Below are positions 27,918 to 36,107 of a stretch of 64,000 bases of DNA, piece by piece. Both the position numbers and the translations under genes were made by a program. Position 1 is the stretch's first letter; the number at the start of each line of letters is the position of its first letter. The DNA comes from Salinicola socius (GTDB lineage Bacteria > Pseudomonadota > Gammaproteobacteria > Pseudomonadales > Halomonadaceae). The stretch spans positions 1-64,000 of the forward strand of contig NZ_MSDO01000022.1 of NCBI RefSeq assembly GCF_001937195.1, given 5' to 3'. A model generated the notes under the pieces. The model searched no databases. It had not been told where the DNA came from and worked only from the letters and a program-made list of their open reading frames with translations.

Positions 27918-28106
27918 TCAGTGGACGGCTTCGGTGGTTGTGTCTTGCGCCAGGCCCTTGAGCATCAGCATGCGCACGGTGCCGGAAAGCGAGCGCAAAT
28001 CACGCTCGGCGAGCGCCTCGACCTTGGCGCGTTCTTCCTGGGTCACGATCGTCATGATCGGGCAGTTACAACCGTGCGGAGATTGGCGGCGACGGGTTTG
28101 GGTCAT
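27918..28106 (-). CDS. Small ribbon-helix-helix-like protein
   Basis: 62 residues from ATG 28106 with TTAGGAG upstream. CPIMTIVTQEERAKVEALAERDLRSLSGTVRMLM fits an RHH pattern. It lies 19 bases before the second RHH-like gene. Confidence 0.66.
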   Translation of the reverse strand: MTQTRRRQSPHGCNCPIMTIVTQEERAKVEALAERDLRSLSGTVRMLMLKGLAQDTTTEAVH

Positions 28107-28156
28107 GTGATAAGCTCCTAAAGACTTTGAAAGACGGACTAAATAGCGAGGCAGTG

Positions 28157-28378
28157 ATGAGCGAGCATTCGACGAATCCGAAGAGTCACCCCGAACAGGC
28201 CGCACACGACATCGTTCTTGAGCTCTGCGGTAGCGGTGCCTTCGCTTCTGCCAACGGCAACCCAGCGTCGAGCAAGGAAGACGGCGAGCGTTTGGCCGAG
28301 GCGGTCGTTGCCGCGCATAAGCGGCTCACTGAGCACTACCAGGGGCTGAAGACTGATCAATCCGATTCAGTCCTTTAA
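28157..28378 (+). CDS. Small hypothetical phage protein
   Basis: 73 residues from ATG 28157 (MSEHSTNPKSHPEQAAHDIVLELC). It is on the opposite strand to the early operon and overlaps the 3' end of the next gene by 53 bases. Composition looks like a real protein; function unknown. Confidence 0.55.
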   Translation: MSEHSTNPKSHPEQAAHDIVLELCGSGAFASANGNPASSKEDGERLAEAVVAAHKRLTEHYQGLKTDQSDSVL

Positions 28379-28535
28379 CCAACGCCTCGGCCAGTTCGGC
28401 GGCGTATTCGTCCAACGTGTTCGAGTTGACGAACTGAGGCGCTGATGAGGCCATCGCTTCGAGGAAAGCCCGCTCGGCTTGCTTACGCTGGATTGGGCCG
28501 AGCTTCGCCCCTTGAGCTTTTGTCTGGGTAGTCAT
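28326..28535 (-). CDS. Small early protein divergent from the repressor (possible Cro-position gene)
   Basis: 69 residues from ATG 28535 with a strong AAGGAAG site. Mostly helical (KRKQAERAFLEAM..., LDEYAAELAEALVKGL). It is the first gene leftward from the repressor operator, the position where Cro/Cox-like switches sit, but no helix-turn-helix is clear. Confidence 0.65.
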   Translation of the reverse strand: MTTQTKAQGAKLGPIQRKQAERAFLEAMASSAPQFVNSNTLDEYAAELAEALVKGLNRIDQSSAPGSAQ

Positions 28536-28579
28536 GGCAGTGACTTCCTTGGCGGCTTAAAGACTGTGAAACGGATCAT

Positions 28580-28597
28580 GGGTCACAATTGTGATCC
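28580..28597. promoter_or_regulatory. Candidate repressor operator
   Basis: GGGTCACAATTGTGATCC is an almost perfect 18-bp palindrome with a perfect TCACAATTGTGA centre. It lies between the divergent early gene and the repressor, just before the repressor start. Confidence 0.68.
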
Positions 28598-28621
28598 ATG
28601 TCAAGCATGGAAGGTTTTCTA

Positions 28622-29275
28622 TTGTCGACCATAGGCGATCGGATTAGACAGGAGCGAGAACGGTTAGGCATGAGTCAGACCGCGTTCGCCACTCTTGGGG
28701 GTGTCGGAAAGACGACCCAGATCCACTACGAGAAAAACAACCGGAATCCCGACACCGGCTACCTGTCGGCACTCGAGGGTGCCGGGGTCGATACTGTCTA
28801 CGTGCTGACCGGTCGCCGATTCGAGACCAGTGGAGCGGGATCGCTTGAGCTGGTAGGCATTGAGAATTCTCTCCCCGTGCCGATGTATGACATCGAAGCG
28901 GCAGCAGGGGCGGGGCGGCTGTTCGACGCCGAGACGATAGGTTCGACCTTCTACCTTCCTGCCGAGCTGTTCGAGGCGGAAGGCGTGGACCCGGCCCAGG
29001 TGGTCGGCGTGACCGCGCGTGGCGATTCCATGGGCGACACGATCCGCGATCGCGAGCAGGTGCTGGTCAATCGCGCCCAGCGCATGCCGGATGGTGTGTT
29101 CCTGCTGCGCATGGACGGTGAGTTACGGCTCAAGCGCGTGCAGCGTGTGGCCGGCGGGGCGTGGTTACTGATCAGCGATAACCCGGCCTACGAGCGGGAA
29201 CTGATCAAGCCCGAGGATCTCGGCGGGGTGGAGATCATCGGGCAGGCATGGCGGAAGGTGGGAAGGGTTTTTTAA
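28622..29275 (+). CDS. CI/LexA-type phage repressor with S24 peptidase domain
   Basis: 217 residues from TTG 28622, chosen because GGAAGG lies 7 bases upstream and the product then begins STIGDRIRQERERLGMSQTAFA, a typical HTH start; ATG 28598 is the alternative and would abut the operator palindrome. The C-terminal S24 domain has the nucleophile in ARGDSMGDT and the lysine in GELRLKRVQ, so RecA-stimulated self-cleavage and SOS induction are likely. Confidence 0.93.
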   Translation: MSTIGDRIRQERERLGMSQTAFATLGGVGKTTQIHYEKNNRNPDTGYLSALEGAGVDTVYVLTGRRFETSGAGSLELVGIENSLPVPMYDIEAAAGAGRLFDAETIGSTFYLPAELFEAEGVDPAQVVGVTARGDSMGDTIRDREQVLVNRAQRMPDGVFLLRMDGELRLKRVQRVAGGAWLLISDNPAYERELIKPEDLGGVEIIGQAWRKVGRVF

Positions 29276-29379
29276 TCCACCACCTTTATTTATATAAAAA
29301 ACAGATTTATGGATCTGCAACGAAACGACAAACCATAAACTGATAACGGGCGAAGACCCGGTGCGTTGGGAAAAGATTT

Positions 29380-30480
29380 ATGAGAATTAATAGCATTATT
29401 GTACATGAGTTGGTTAAGGATCAGCACGAGGCTATCCAACCATCCAACTATCGCCAAACCGTTCTGGATCCTGATAACGATTTGGTGGTCAAGCTACTTC
29501 AAGGGATCACCGCGATTTATGGATCCCGCTACAACAGTGCTCACTACGGGACTTTTGCGGAAGGGGAAGGGAGAGGGGCTTTTCCAGATACTTTGCTGGC
29601 CTATAGTGCAATTGATCAGCCTGACGAGCAACAGTTTATTGCTATAACTATGAGCGCCATGGAGCGCCTATACGACAAAGCTTCTAGCAGCCCCGCCGCT
29701 ACTGGTGGGTACATGGTCTTTTCTGATTACGTAAGCGAAAATACTCGCTTTTTGTTAATTGCTATGATCAAAAAGACCCCAGGGCTCACCCTAACTGAGG
29801 AGCTAGTTCCCGAAGAGCTTGAGCGGCTAGATTTAAAAAAACTTCATCAGGCAGCCCGGATTAACTTTGAGAAGTTGGATCAATATTTGGCGGCGGATGT
29901 TGCTGAACGAGATGAGCTGAACTATCTTAGCTTCATAAGTTCGACTTCTTCTGAAAGTGCCTCAGGATATTTTGTTTCAGCTCTAGGATGCTCTGCCGGG
30001 ACTGCTGCGTCAAAAGCTACAAATAATCTTATCCGAGAGTCTAAGGTTTTCTTCAAAGACAATGATCACCTCCGTGATAACAAAGACGCTTTTGTTTCTG
30101 AGCTGGTGTCATATCTATCCGAAAAACAAAGCAATGGAGAATCAGTTAAGCTGTCTGAAATTGGACAACTCGTCCATAGACACATTCCGCCACAATTGGC
30201 TGATCAAGCTGATGAAACTGTAAATAACTTCTTGACTCGATTGAATAGTGAAGAGGTTTCCGTTCCATCTGAGTTCCCAGTCAGCAAAAGCGCGCTTAAG
30301 AAACATACCCAAATCAAGGGTGATGGTGATAACTGGAAATTTTCTTTCGAGATATCTGCGCTGAGTGATGATGAAGCAGCTGAAATTTACTATGATAGGG
30401 ACTGTCAGACGCTTACATTAAGCCGCCTGCCTCAAGACATGATAGATCAAATCCTATCGGTTCTCGATGATGACGAGTGA
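29380..30480 (+). CDS. NdpA/YejK-like 37-kDa nucleoid-associated protein (cargo)
   Basis: 366 residues. The N terminus (MRINSIIVHELVKDQHEAIQ) and the central segment LNYLSFISSTSSESASGYFVSALGC match the NdpA/YejK nucleoid-associated family. Base composition is clearly AT-richer than the phage around it. It is followed after 6 bases by a membrane protein gene of the same composition, so the pair arrived together. It is not part of the P2 core. A DNA-sensing role in exclusion or defence is speculation from context. Confidence 0.8.
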   Translation: MRINSIIVHELVKDQHEAIQPSNYRQTVLDPDNDLVVKLLQGITAIYGSRYNSAHYGTFAEGEGRGAFPDTLLAYSAIDQPDEQQFIAITMSAMERLYDKASSSPAATGGYMVFSDYVSENTRFLLIAMIKKTPGLTLTEELVPEELERLDLKKLHQAARINFEKLDQYLAADVAERDELNYLSFISSTSSESASGYFVSALGCSAGTAASKATNNLIRESKVFFKDNDHLRDNKDAFVSELVSYLSEKQSNGESVKLSEIGQLVHRHIPPQLADQADETVNNFLTRLNSEEVSVPSEFPVSKSALKKHTQIKGDGDNWKFSFEISALSDDEAAEIYYDRDCQTLTLSRLPQDMIDQILSVLDDDE

Positions 30481-30486
30481 TTAGTG

Positions 30487-31713
30487 ATGTCTCTATCGCC
30501 TATAGTGTTGTTATATCGCGCTGCTGGATGCCCGCCCTACGAAAAAGGCGGGTTTCACGGAGTTTTAGACTTCGAACAACATCGGTCTTACTTCATTCAG
30601 GCCGATAGAGAGCGCGTTGCAAACTTTTTTGAGCTGGTTGTTGACGGAGTAGATTATGACGATCCACGAAGCTTACCTCCTCGCGGAGTCACAATAAGTT
30701 TTTTGGCTAAGCCTTCAACTAAAAACGTTAGTACCTTTCATGCGGACATATCTTCTCTAATAGCGCAAGACCCTAAAATAGCTAAGGGGGAAGCCCCTTC
30801 AGACTTCTACTTGCTAGAAGAAGATTATTATGATTGTGATGCTGAGCAAAATGATTCTGTAGATCGGCTAAAGAAAGTTTGTTCTTTTGTCAAAGCTTTG
30901 TCCTTTCTTGCCCACTACCATGATGAGAAAAGTAAGGGTAACTTCCTGCGTCTCGTTTTTATCCGCCCAGACGAGATTGGTGTTTCCAAGCCAGTGGTAC
31001 TAGAGACTCATCTTGATTCAGAGATTTTAAGTTCTGTAGCTAAACTGAATCTTGAGCAAATGGATGGTCTCTGTAATTCGAGTGAGGTCGAAGACTCTCA
31101 TTATCGAGAGCGGATCGGTATATTTGGCAATACGTTAGTCGAGTTTGTGGGGCAGCAAGTTGAGCCAAGAGAAGCTTTTGCACTGCTAGTCAAGAATTGG
31201 CGAAAATTCTTTGAGTCCTATCAAAGAAATCTAGCTGTTTATCTCAGCGGGTTTGCATTTCATAAAGCAAAACGTGAGGTCGCTCAAGCTGAAATCGATG
31301 TTTCTAGTAAGCTTTCAAAGATTGTAGGTGATATCTCGGGCAAACTATTGAGTATTCCCGTTTCACTGGCTGCGATAGTTGCGATACCGCGATCAGACAA
31401 CGTTATAATTGGAGCGTTAGTAGTCATCGGTTTGTTGCTTGGCGGCTTTATTGTTTCCCACGTCATACGAAACCAGTCTTCTCAGTTGGCCCGCGTGGTG
31501 CACTCTAAGGAAATGATTTTTAGTTCAATCGAGGGGCGAAAAGATGTTTACCCAGAAGACCTGGTTGCGGACATTGATCAGATAAAAGCAGCATTGGACG
31601 AGGACGTTGAGCGACTAAAGTCTCTCCTTGTCATTTTTTCTTGGCTCTGTTGGCTACCTTTTACTGTTGCGATGTTAGTACATCTTTACTTCTGCTTTGC
31701 TTGGTTTTGTTAA
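30487..31713 (+). CDS. Unknown three-TM membrane protein, partner of the NdpA-like gene
   Basis: 408 residues from ATG 30487 (GTG 30484 also possible). A large N-terminal soluble part (1-280) is followed by hydrophobic segments at about 284-303 (LLSIPVSLAAIVAIP), 305-328 (VIIGALVVIGLLLGG) and the last 30 residues (SLLVIFSWLCWLPFTVAM). AT-rich like the upstream gene and 6 bases from it. I do not recognise the family. A DNA-binding sensor plus membrane effector layout is one reading. Confidence 0.75.
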   Translation: MSLSPIVLLYRAAGCPPYEKGGFHGVLDFEQHRSYFIQADRERVANFFELVVDGVDYDDPRSLPPRGVTISFLAKPSTKNVSTFHADISSLIAQDPKIAKGEAPSDFYLLEEDYYDCDAEQNDSVDRLKKVCSFVKALSFLAHYHDEKSKGNFLRLVFIRPDEIGVSKPVVLETHLDSEILSSVAKLNLEQMDGLCNSSEVEDSHYRERIGIFGNTLVEFVGQQVEPREAFALLVKNWRKFFESYQRNLAVYLSGFAFHKAKREVAQAEIDVSSKLSKIVGDISGKLLSIPVSLAAIVAIPRSDNVIIGALVVIGLLLGGFIVSHVIRNQSSQLARVVHSKEMIFSSIEGRKDVYPEDLVADIDQIKAALDEDVERLKSLLVIFSWLCWLPFTVAMLVHLYFCFAWFC

Positions 31714-31741
31714 ATTCCGCATAATTAGGCGGTTTTGATAT

Positions 31742-32398
31742 ATGTGCAGCCGCTTCTCCCTCTACAGCACCTATCCGCGATTCGCTCACCGCATCGGTGA
31801 GCTTCGCATCGATGATCCGCCAACGCCGCGTTACAACTTGGCGCCGGGGACGTGGATCCCGTCCATTCGTCGGCAGGCGGACGATCCCCAACTGACGTTC
31901 GATTGCGTGTGGTGGGGCTACAAGCCGAAGTGGGCGGGGGAGACAGCGCCGCAGCCGATCAATGCCCGTGTCGAGACGGTGGCCACGTCGAAGTTCTACC
32001 AGGCGGCGTTTCAGCGTCACCGGTGCCTGATCCCGGCCGACGGCTGGTTCGAGTGGCTGCCCGGCACCAAACCCAAGCAGCCGCACTTTCTGTGCCGGGA
32101 GGATCGGGAGCCGTTCTTCTTCGCCGGTATTTGGACCGAGCGCGCCGACGGCAAGCCGGGTGCCGCGATACTGACCGAACCCGCCCGCGGCTCGGCGGCG
32201 GACGTTCACGACCGCATGCCGCTGATTCTTACCGATGAGAGCATCGAGCCCTGGCTCGATCCGGCGCTGACCGATCGCGACACCATCCGTCGCTTCGTGA
32301 AGCACGTGCCGGCCGTGTCGTTCACGCATTGGGCCGTCTCGACCCGCGTGAACAAGCCAGGCGAGGGCGATGATGAGGGGCTGGTGAATCCGGCCTAG
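31742..32398 (+). CDS. SRAP-domain protein (YedK/HMCES), abasic-site DNA-protein crosslinker
   Basis: 218 residues. All catalytic residues are visible: Cys2 (MCSRF), Asn32 in RYNLAPG, Glu104 in DGWFEW and His157 in HDRMP. The family covalently captures abasic sites in single-stranded DNA through Cys2. It sits next to umuDC and a LexA-type repressor, so the phage carries a small DNA-damage kit. Confidence 0.95.
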   Translation: MCSRFSLYSTYPRFAHRIGELRIDDPPTPRYNLAPGTWIPSIRRQADDPQLTFDCVWWGYKPKWAGETAPQPINARVETVATSKFYQAAFQRHRCLIPADGWFEWLPGTKPKQPHFLCREDREPFFFAGIWTERADGKPGAAILTEPARGSAADVHDRMPLILTDESIEPWLDPALTDRDTIRRFVKHVPAVSFTHWAVSTRVNKPGEGDDEGLVNPA

Positions 32399-32566
32399 TA
32401 TCTCGACGGCGTATCTCTCCCTACCTCACCGCGTAACGCCTCCAGTGCTGCGCGCATCGCATATTCTCGTTACATCCGGATTGGACAGCGGCCAATGGCA
32501 TTTTCATGTCGCGTTCATGGCAGCCCGATTACGCTTGGCGCCTCATTGGCTAGTTTACGAGAAACC

Positions 32567-33040
32567 ATGGTAGAGAACGCGGTTTTGCTGGTGGCGACCG
32601 GCTTTGGGCTGGGGTGGTTACCCTGGGCGCCGGGGACCTTCGGGTCTCTGATTGGCTTGCCATTGGCCTGGTGGCTGTTGGGTTTCTCGCCTGGGCGAAG
32701 AGTCGCCATCATGGTGGCGTTGTTGGTCGTGGCCATACCGCTTTGCCACTGGGCTTCCCTGTGGTTGGGAGGCGGGGATGTACCCCAGGTCGTGGCTGAC
32801 GAGTACTTGGCATTCCCCATCGTCATGATCGGGCTCGCTGCGGGGCGCCGTTGGTGGGTGATGGGGTTGTCGTTCCTGCTCTACCGATTGTTCGATATTA
32901 CCAAGCTACCGCCTATCGGCCATGTCGAGGCCATCGGCGGTGGCCTGGGAATCGCGCTGGACGATGTGGTGGCCGCTCTCTATGCCTTGCTCGTACTAAC
33001 CATGGTCATCGCTTTACGGCGTCGGTATCGGGTTGCGTGA
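32567..33040 (+). CDS. PgpA-like phosphatidylglycerophosphatase (cargo)
   Basis: 157 residues from ATG 32567; ATG 32495 would add an unconserved lead. It keeps PgpA signatures: TGFGLGWLPWAPGTFGSL at the start, the acidic VADEYLAFP, and RLFDITKLPPIGHVE...GGLGIALDDVVAALYA. Three to four TM helices. PgpA removes phosphate from phosphatidylglycerophosphate in the inner membrane. A lipid enzyme is unusual prophage cargo. Confidence 0.85.
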   Translation: MVENAVLLVATGFGLGWLPWAPGTFGSLIGLPLAWWLLGFSPGRRVAIMVALLVVAIPLCHWASLWLGGGDVPQVVADEYLAFPIVMIGLAAGRRWWVMGLSFLLYRLFDITKLPPIGHVEAIGGGLGIALDDVVAALYALLVLTMVIALRRRYRVA

Positions 33041-33072
33041 ACTGGTCTGACAATTTCACGTCACTGTCTATC

Positions 33073-34350
33073 TCATAGCCGTACCGGCGGTATCTCTTCC
33101 CACCTCGTCGTATATCGCGGTGACCGGTGCGCGCAGCGCAGATGCCATGCCGCGCCGGCACTGGGTGTGCCGATTCTGACGGTGCCGCGCCCCATTTTCT
33201 GGTTCAGTTCGTCCATCACGCCCATGAGCTTCTCGCTGCGCTGACGCTCGGCGTCACTTTGCTGCGTGCCCAGGAGTGAGAGCTGCTCGGTGCCACGCTC
33301 GCAGATATCCATCAGCATCACGCCGCCGTTCATGTAGCGCTTGTTAGGCGCGTGGAGGCGTTCGAGTACCTGGATCGCGGCGGCGACGATCTCGCGGCTG
33401 TCGTCGGTGGGGTTGTTCAGTTCGATGATCATGCTGGGGTTGTGCTGGGCGAGATCCTGCCGGTGGGGGTTGGTGCGCAGGAAGACGAGCACCGCGCGAC
33501 AGAGTGAACCCTGCTTGCGCAGCTTCTCGGCGCTGCGTTGGGCGTGCTGCCGGATGGCTTCGCGGATCTCGCCTTTGTCGTTGGTGAGCCGGCCGAACGA
33601 TCGGCTGGTCATGATGCGCTCGCGCGCGAAGTCCATGCCGATCATCTCTATCGCGGGCGTTTCCTGCAGCTCGAGCACGGTGCGCTCGAGGGTGACGGAG
33701 AAGCGGCGGCGGATCTCTTTGGCGTTCTGGTTGCGCAGGTCCCAGGCGGTGTTGATGCCCATGTTGCCGAGCTTCTCGGCGAGGCGGCGGCCGACGCCCC
33801 AAACGTCGCCCAATTCGAAACGCTGCAACAGGCCCTTGGTCTGGGGGCTGTCGGGGTAGAGTACGCAGACGCCGCCGAAGCCTTCGATCTTCTTCGAGGC
33901 GCGGTTGGCCACCTTGGCCAGCGTCCGAGTGGGGGCGACGCCGATCGACACGGGGATGCCGGTGTACTGCTTCACCTGCCGGCGGAGTTCCCGGGCGTGG
34001 TCCTCGAGCTGGCCGGGGGCGAAGCCGTCGAAATTCACCCAGCACTCGTCGATGGAGTAGGGGTCGATGCCGGCGCTGAATTCTTCCAGCACCGCCTGCA
34101 CGCGGGTGCTGATATCGCCGTAGAGCTCGTAGTTGCTGGAGAACAGAGTGATCTCGCCGCGGGCGACCTGTTCCTTCAGGTAGTGGGCCGGTGTGCCCAT
34201 CTTCACGCCGAGCGCTTTGAGCTCGTTGCTGAGCGCGATGACGCAGCCGTCGTTGTTGCTCATGACGCCGACGGGCTTGCCGTTCAGGTGCGGTTTGAAC
34301 AGCCGTTCGCAACTGACGTAGAACGAGTTGCAATCGACGATCGCGATCAT
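33073..34350 (-). CDS. umuC: DNA polymerase V catalytic subunit UmuC
   Basis: 425 residues. Y-family polymerase with the N-terminal metal motif IVDCNSFYVSCERLF and catalytic YSIDECWVNF near residue 97, followed by HhH and little-finger domains. With cleaved UmuD it does translesion synthesis. It overlaps umuD by 4 bases, and the operon has a LexA box. Confidence 0.97.
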   Translation of the reverse strand: MIAIVDCNSFYVSCERLFKPHLNGKPVGVMSNNDGCVIALSNELKALGVKMGTPAHYLKEQVARGEITLFSSNYELYGDISTRVQAVLEEFSAGIDPYSIDECWVNFDGFAPGQLEDHARELRRQVKQYTGIPVSIGVAPTRTLAKVANRASKKIEGFGGVCVLYPDSPQTKGLLQRFELGDVWGVGRRLAEKLGNMGINTAWDLRNQNAKEIRRRFSVTLERTVLELQETPAIEMIGMDFARERIMTSRSFGRLTNDKGEIREAIRQHAQRSAEKLRKQGSLCRAVLVFLRTNPHRQDLAQHNPSMIIELNNPTDDSREIVAAAIQVLERLHAPNKRYMNGGVMLMDICERGTEQLSLLGTQQSDAERQRSEKLMGVMDELNQKMGRGTVRIGTPSAGAAWHLRCAHRSPRYTTRWEEIPPVRL

Positions 34351-34790
34351 ACCGGGAACTCGATGTGGTTCGAGCGCACCACGCCCCAGATCTGCGACTC
34401 GACGCCGTTGAGGGGAATCGGCGGGTAGCGGTTACCGCCGGAGCAGAGCAGTTGCCATTGGCCGCGCTCGATCCATTTCTTGACCGTGAACTCTCCCTCG
34501 ACCAGCGCCAGTACGATATGGCCGGCGCGGGCCGTGATGGAGCGATCGACGATCAGGTAGTCGCCTTCCTGGATGCGGTATTCCTCCATCGAATCGCCCA
34601 CCGCCTGGAACAGAAACGTCGCGGCCTTGTGCTTGATGAACTTCTCGTTCAGATCCAGCGCGCGGCCGGCGTAGTCCTCGGCCGGGCTGGCAAACCCGGC
34701 GATGCCGCAGCGGGCCAGAATATCGGGGCAGGGGATTTCAACACGTGGGGAATCCGGCCGCATGATGCCGATCAGTTTGACGTTGGACAT
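34347..34790 (-). CDS. umuD: UmuD, self-cleaving Pol V subunit
   Basis: 147 residues from ATG 34790. S24 peptidase fold with Ser in AVGDSMEEY and Lys in GEFTVKKW; an Ala-Gly cleavage site is available in CGIAGFASP. RecA-triggered cleavage activates Pol V. A LexA box lies 26 bases upstream of the start. Confidence 0.96.
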   Translation of the reverse strand: MSNVKLIGIMRPDSPRVEIPCPDILARCGIAGFASPAEDYAGRALDLNEKFIKHKAATFLFQAVGDSMEEYRIQEGDYLIVDRSITARAGHIVLALVEGEFTVKKWIERGQWQLLCSGGNRYPPIPLNGVESQIWGVVRSNHIEFPV

Positions 34791-34815
34791 GGTGCATTCG
34801 CCTTCCTTTAAAATG

Positions 34816-34831
34816 CTGTATGGGTATACAG
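34816..34831 (-). promoter_or_regulatory. LexA box of umuDC
   Basis: CTGTATGGGTATACAG, a full CTGT-N8-ACAG match, upstream of umuD. Confidence 0.9.
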
Positions 34832-34954
34832 TATTTATTGAAAGGCGGTCACCGGGCAAATGATTCTTTGGTATCCCGGTGGCCGAAAACGGAACGGGGC
34901 CGGCCACGACGCGGCCCCGAACGATCATGAAAAAAATGCATACGTGGGGAAACG

Positions 34955-35305
34955 ATGCAGGTTCAGTATCTGGGGCCAGTAATGATGGGGCTGGGGCATC
35001 CAGCGTTGACGGGCTATGACCTGAGTAGCTTTCCGGCGAGCTGCTTTGCGGTCGAGCTGAAGGCGGGCGCCGGCTTCGACGGGCCACTGATCGAGGGTGA
35101 CGTGCTGATCGCGGACGAGGATCGGATGATCGGCAATGAGGATCTGACGATCGCCAAGGTGGAAGGCGAGCACCTGCTGGCGAGGGCGTGGCGAATCGGC
35201 GGCCGCGTGCGGCTGATACCGCTGCACGGCCGGGAGTCGCTATTCGCGCGGGAAGAGATGCTGCTGGGCGTGGTGGTCAGCCAGGCGCGGAGGTATGTGG
35301 TGTGA
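34955..35305 (+). CDS. S24-fold protein lacking the catalytic Ser/Lys (inactive UmuD/CI-like)
   Basis: 116 residues with a GGGGAAACG site. The order of segments (SCFAVELKAGAGFDGPLIEGDVLIAD...DLTIAKVEGEHLLARAW...LLGVVV) follows the S24 C-terminal domain, but the expected GDSM serine is replaced (KAGAGFDG) and the lysine is arginine (LLARAW). Probably a dimerisation-only regulator or modulator. A decayed copy of its 3' end lies at 36108-36184. Confidence 0.7.
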   Translation: MQVQYLGPVMMGLGHPALTGYDLSSFPASCFAVELKAGAGFDGPLIEGDVLIADEDRMIGNEDLTIAKVEGEHLLARAWRIGGRVRLIPLHGRESLFAREEMLLGVVVSQARRYVV

Positions 35306-35332
35306 GCGGGGCCATTGGCCCCGCTATGCAGG

Positions 35333-35725
35333 TTAGCGAGATTCGCTCATTTCGTGCTGAGCCGCCATCGCTAGAAAAGCCGATCGGCTAAGGTGGCGAG
35401 CCTTTGCCGCGTTGTCGATTTTGGCAACGAGCGATTCGGGCAGGCTGATGTTCACCCGCACGGCTCGGGTATTGACCTTGGATAGATCGATGTCGATCAG
35501 CATCCAGTAGCCATCCTGAAAATCCTCGTGGCCCTCCCAGTCTTCTGGCGTCGAGGGCGTGGGGATCGCCATATCTTCCCCATCGAAATGGACTTCGACG
35601 GCTTCCTGCGCCATGCGAGGCAGATCCGCCATTTCATCAGCTGCCGAGAAGCAGCCGGGGAAGTCGGGAAAGGTGACGCCATAGGCGGTGTCAGGGTCTT
35701 TGTGGATATAGACGGGGTAGAGCAT
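35333..35725 (-). CDS. hicB: HicB-type antitoxin
   Basis: 130 residues. N-terminal HicB fold (MLYPVYIHKDPDTAYGVTFPDFPGCFSAADE) and a C-terminal RHH DNA-binding tail (RVNISLPESLVAKIDNAAKARHLSRSAFL). Neutralises HicA and probably autoregulates the operon. It follows hicA after 3 bases, the usual toxin-first order. Confidence 0.94.
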   Translation of the reverse strand: MLYPVYIHKDPDTAYGVTFPDFPGCFSAADEMADLPRMAQEAVEVHFDGEDMAIPTPSTPEDWEGHEDFQDGYWMLIDIDLSKVNTRAVRVNISLPESLVAKIDNAAKARHLSRSAFLAMAAQHEMSESR

Positions 35726-35728
35726 GTG

Positions 35729-35917
35729 TTACCTCCAGGCCCAACCGGCTTGACGATAGATATTGCGCAGTGTGCCGGTGGCGATGTCTTTTCGGGGATG
35801 CGGGACGACAACATGGCCCGGCTTTTCGGGGTGCTTGTACTTCATGTGATCGCCCTTGCCGCCGACGTGTCGCCAGCCCTCGGCTTCCAATCGTTTGATG
35901 ACGTCTGCGCTTTTCAT
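35729..35917 (-). CDS. hicA: HicA-type mRNA interferase toxin
   Basis: 62 residues from ATG 35917 (MKSADVIKRLEAEGW). It has the dsRBD-like HicA fold with catalytic His in GDHMKYKHP. It cleaves mRNA when HicB is lost. Together with hicB it may stabilise the prophage or act in abortive infection. Confidence 0.93.
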   Translation of the reverse strand: MKSADVIKRLEAEGWRHVGGKGDHMKYKHPEKPGHVVVPHPRKDIATGTLRNIYRQAGWAWR

Positions 35918-35938
35918 GTTGTGTATTTTTGCGCAACA
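35917..35938. promoter_or_regulatory. Possible HicB operator
   Basis: TGTTGTG / CGCAACA arms separated by 8 bases (TATTTTTG), overlapping the hicA start. Weak palindrome; the position is the only other support. Confidence 0.35.
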
Positions 35939-35949
35939 TTGGTCGCCGG

Positions 35950-36066
35950 TCAATTCCTCCTCTCGCACTTCATGCGCGTGCCATAGCCGTTGTCATCGAG
36001 GTTGTCTTCCACTTGGATGATCGGCCAGCCGCGCCCGTCGATGTTGACCAGTGCTGGCTGCCACCG
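35950..36066 (-). pseudogene. Remnant of a second tail gene D 3' end
   Basis: The minus strand reads ...IIQVEDNLDDNGYGTRMKCERRN-stop, aligning with the intact gpD terminus ...LITEVEDSLDDNGYLSRLRCEVKSP. At base level CCGTTGTCATCGAGG is identical at 35988 and 38055. Only the C-terminal part is present. Confidence 0.78.
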
Positions 36067-36107
36067 GTGTCGTTGTTGGGTGCCGGTTTGGCTGCCGCCA
36101 TCGGTTG

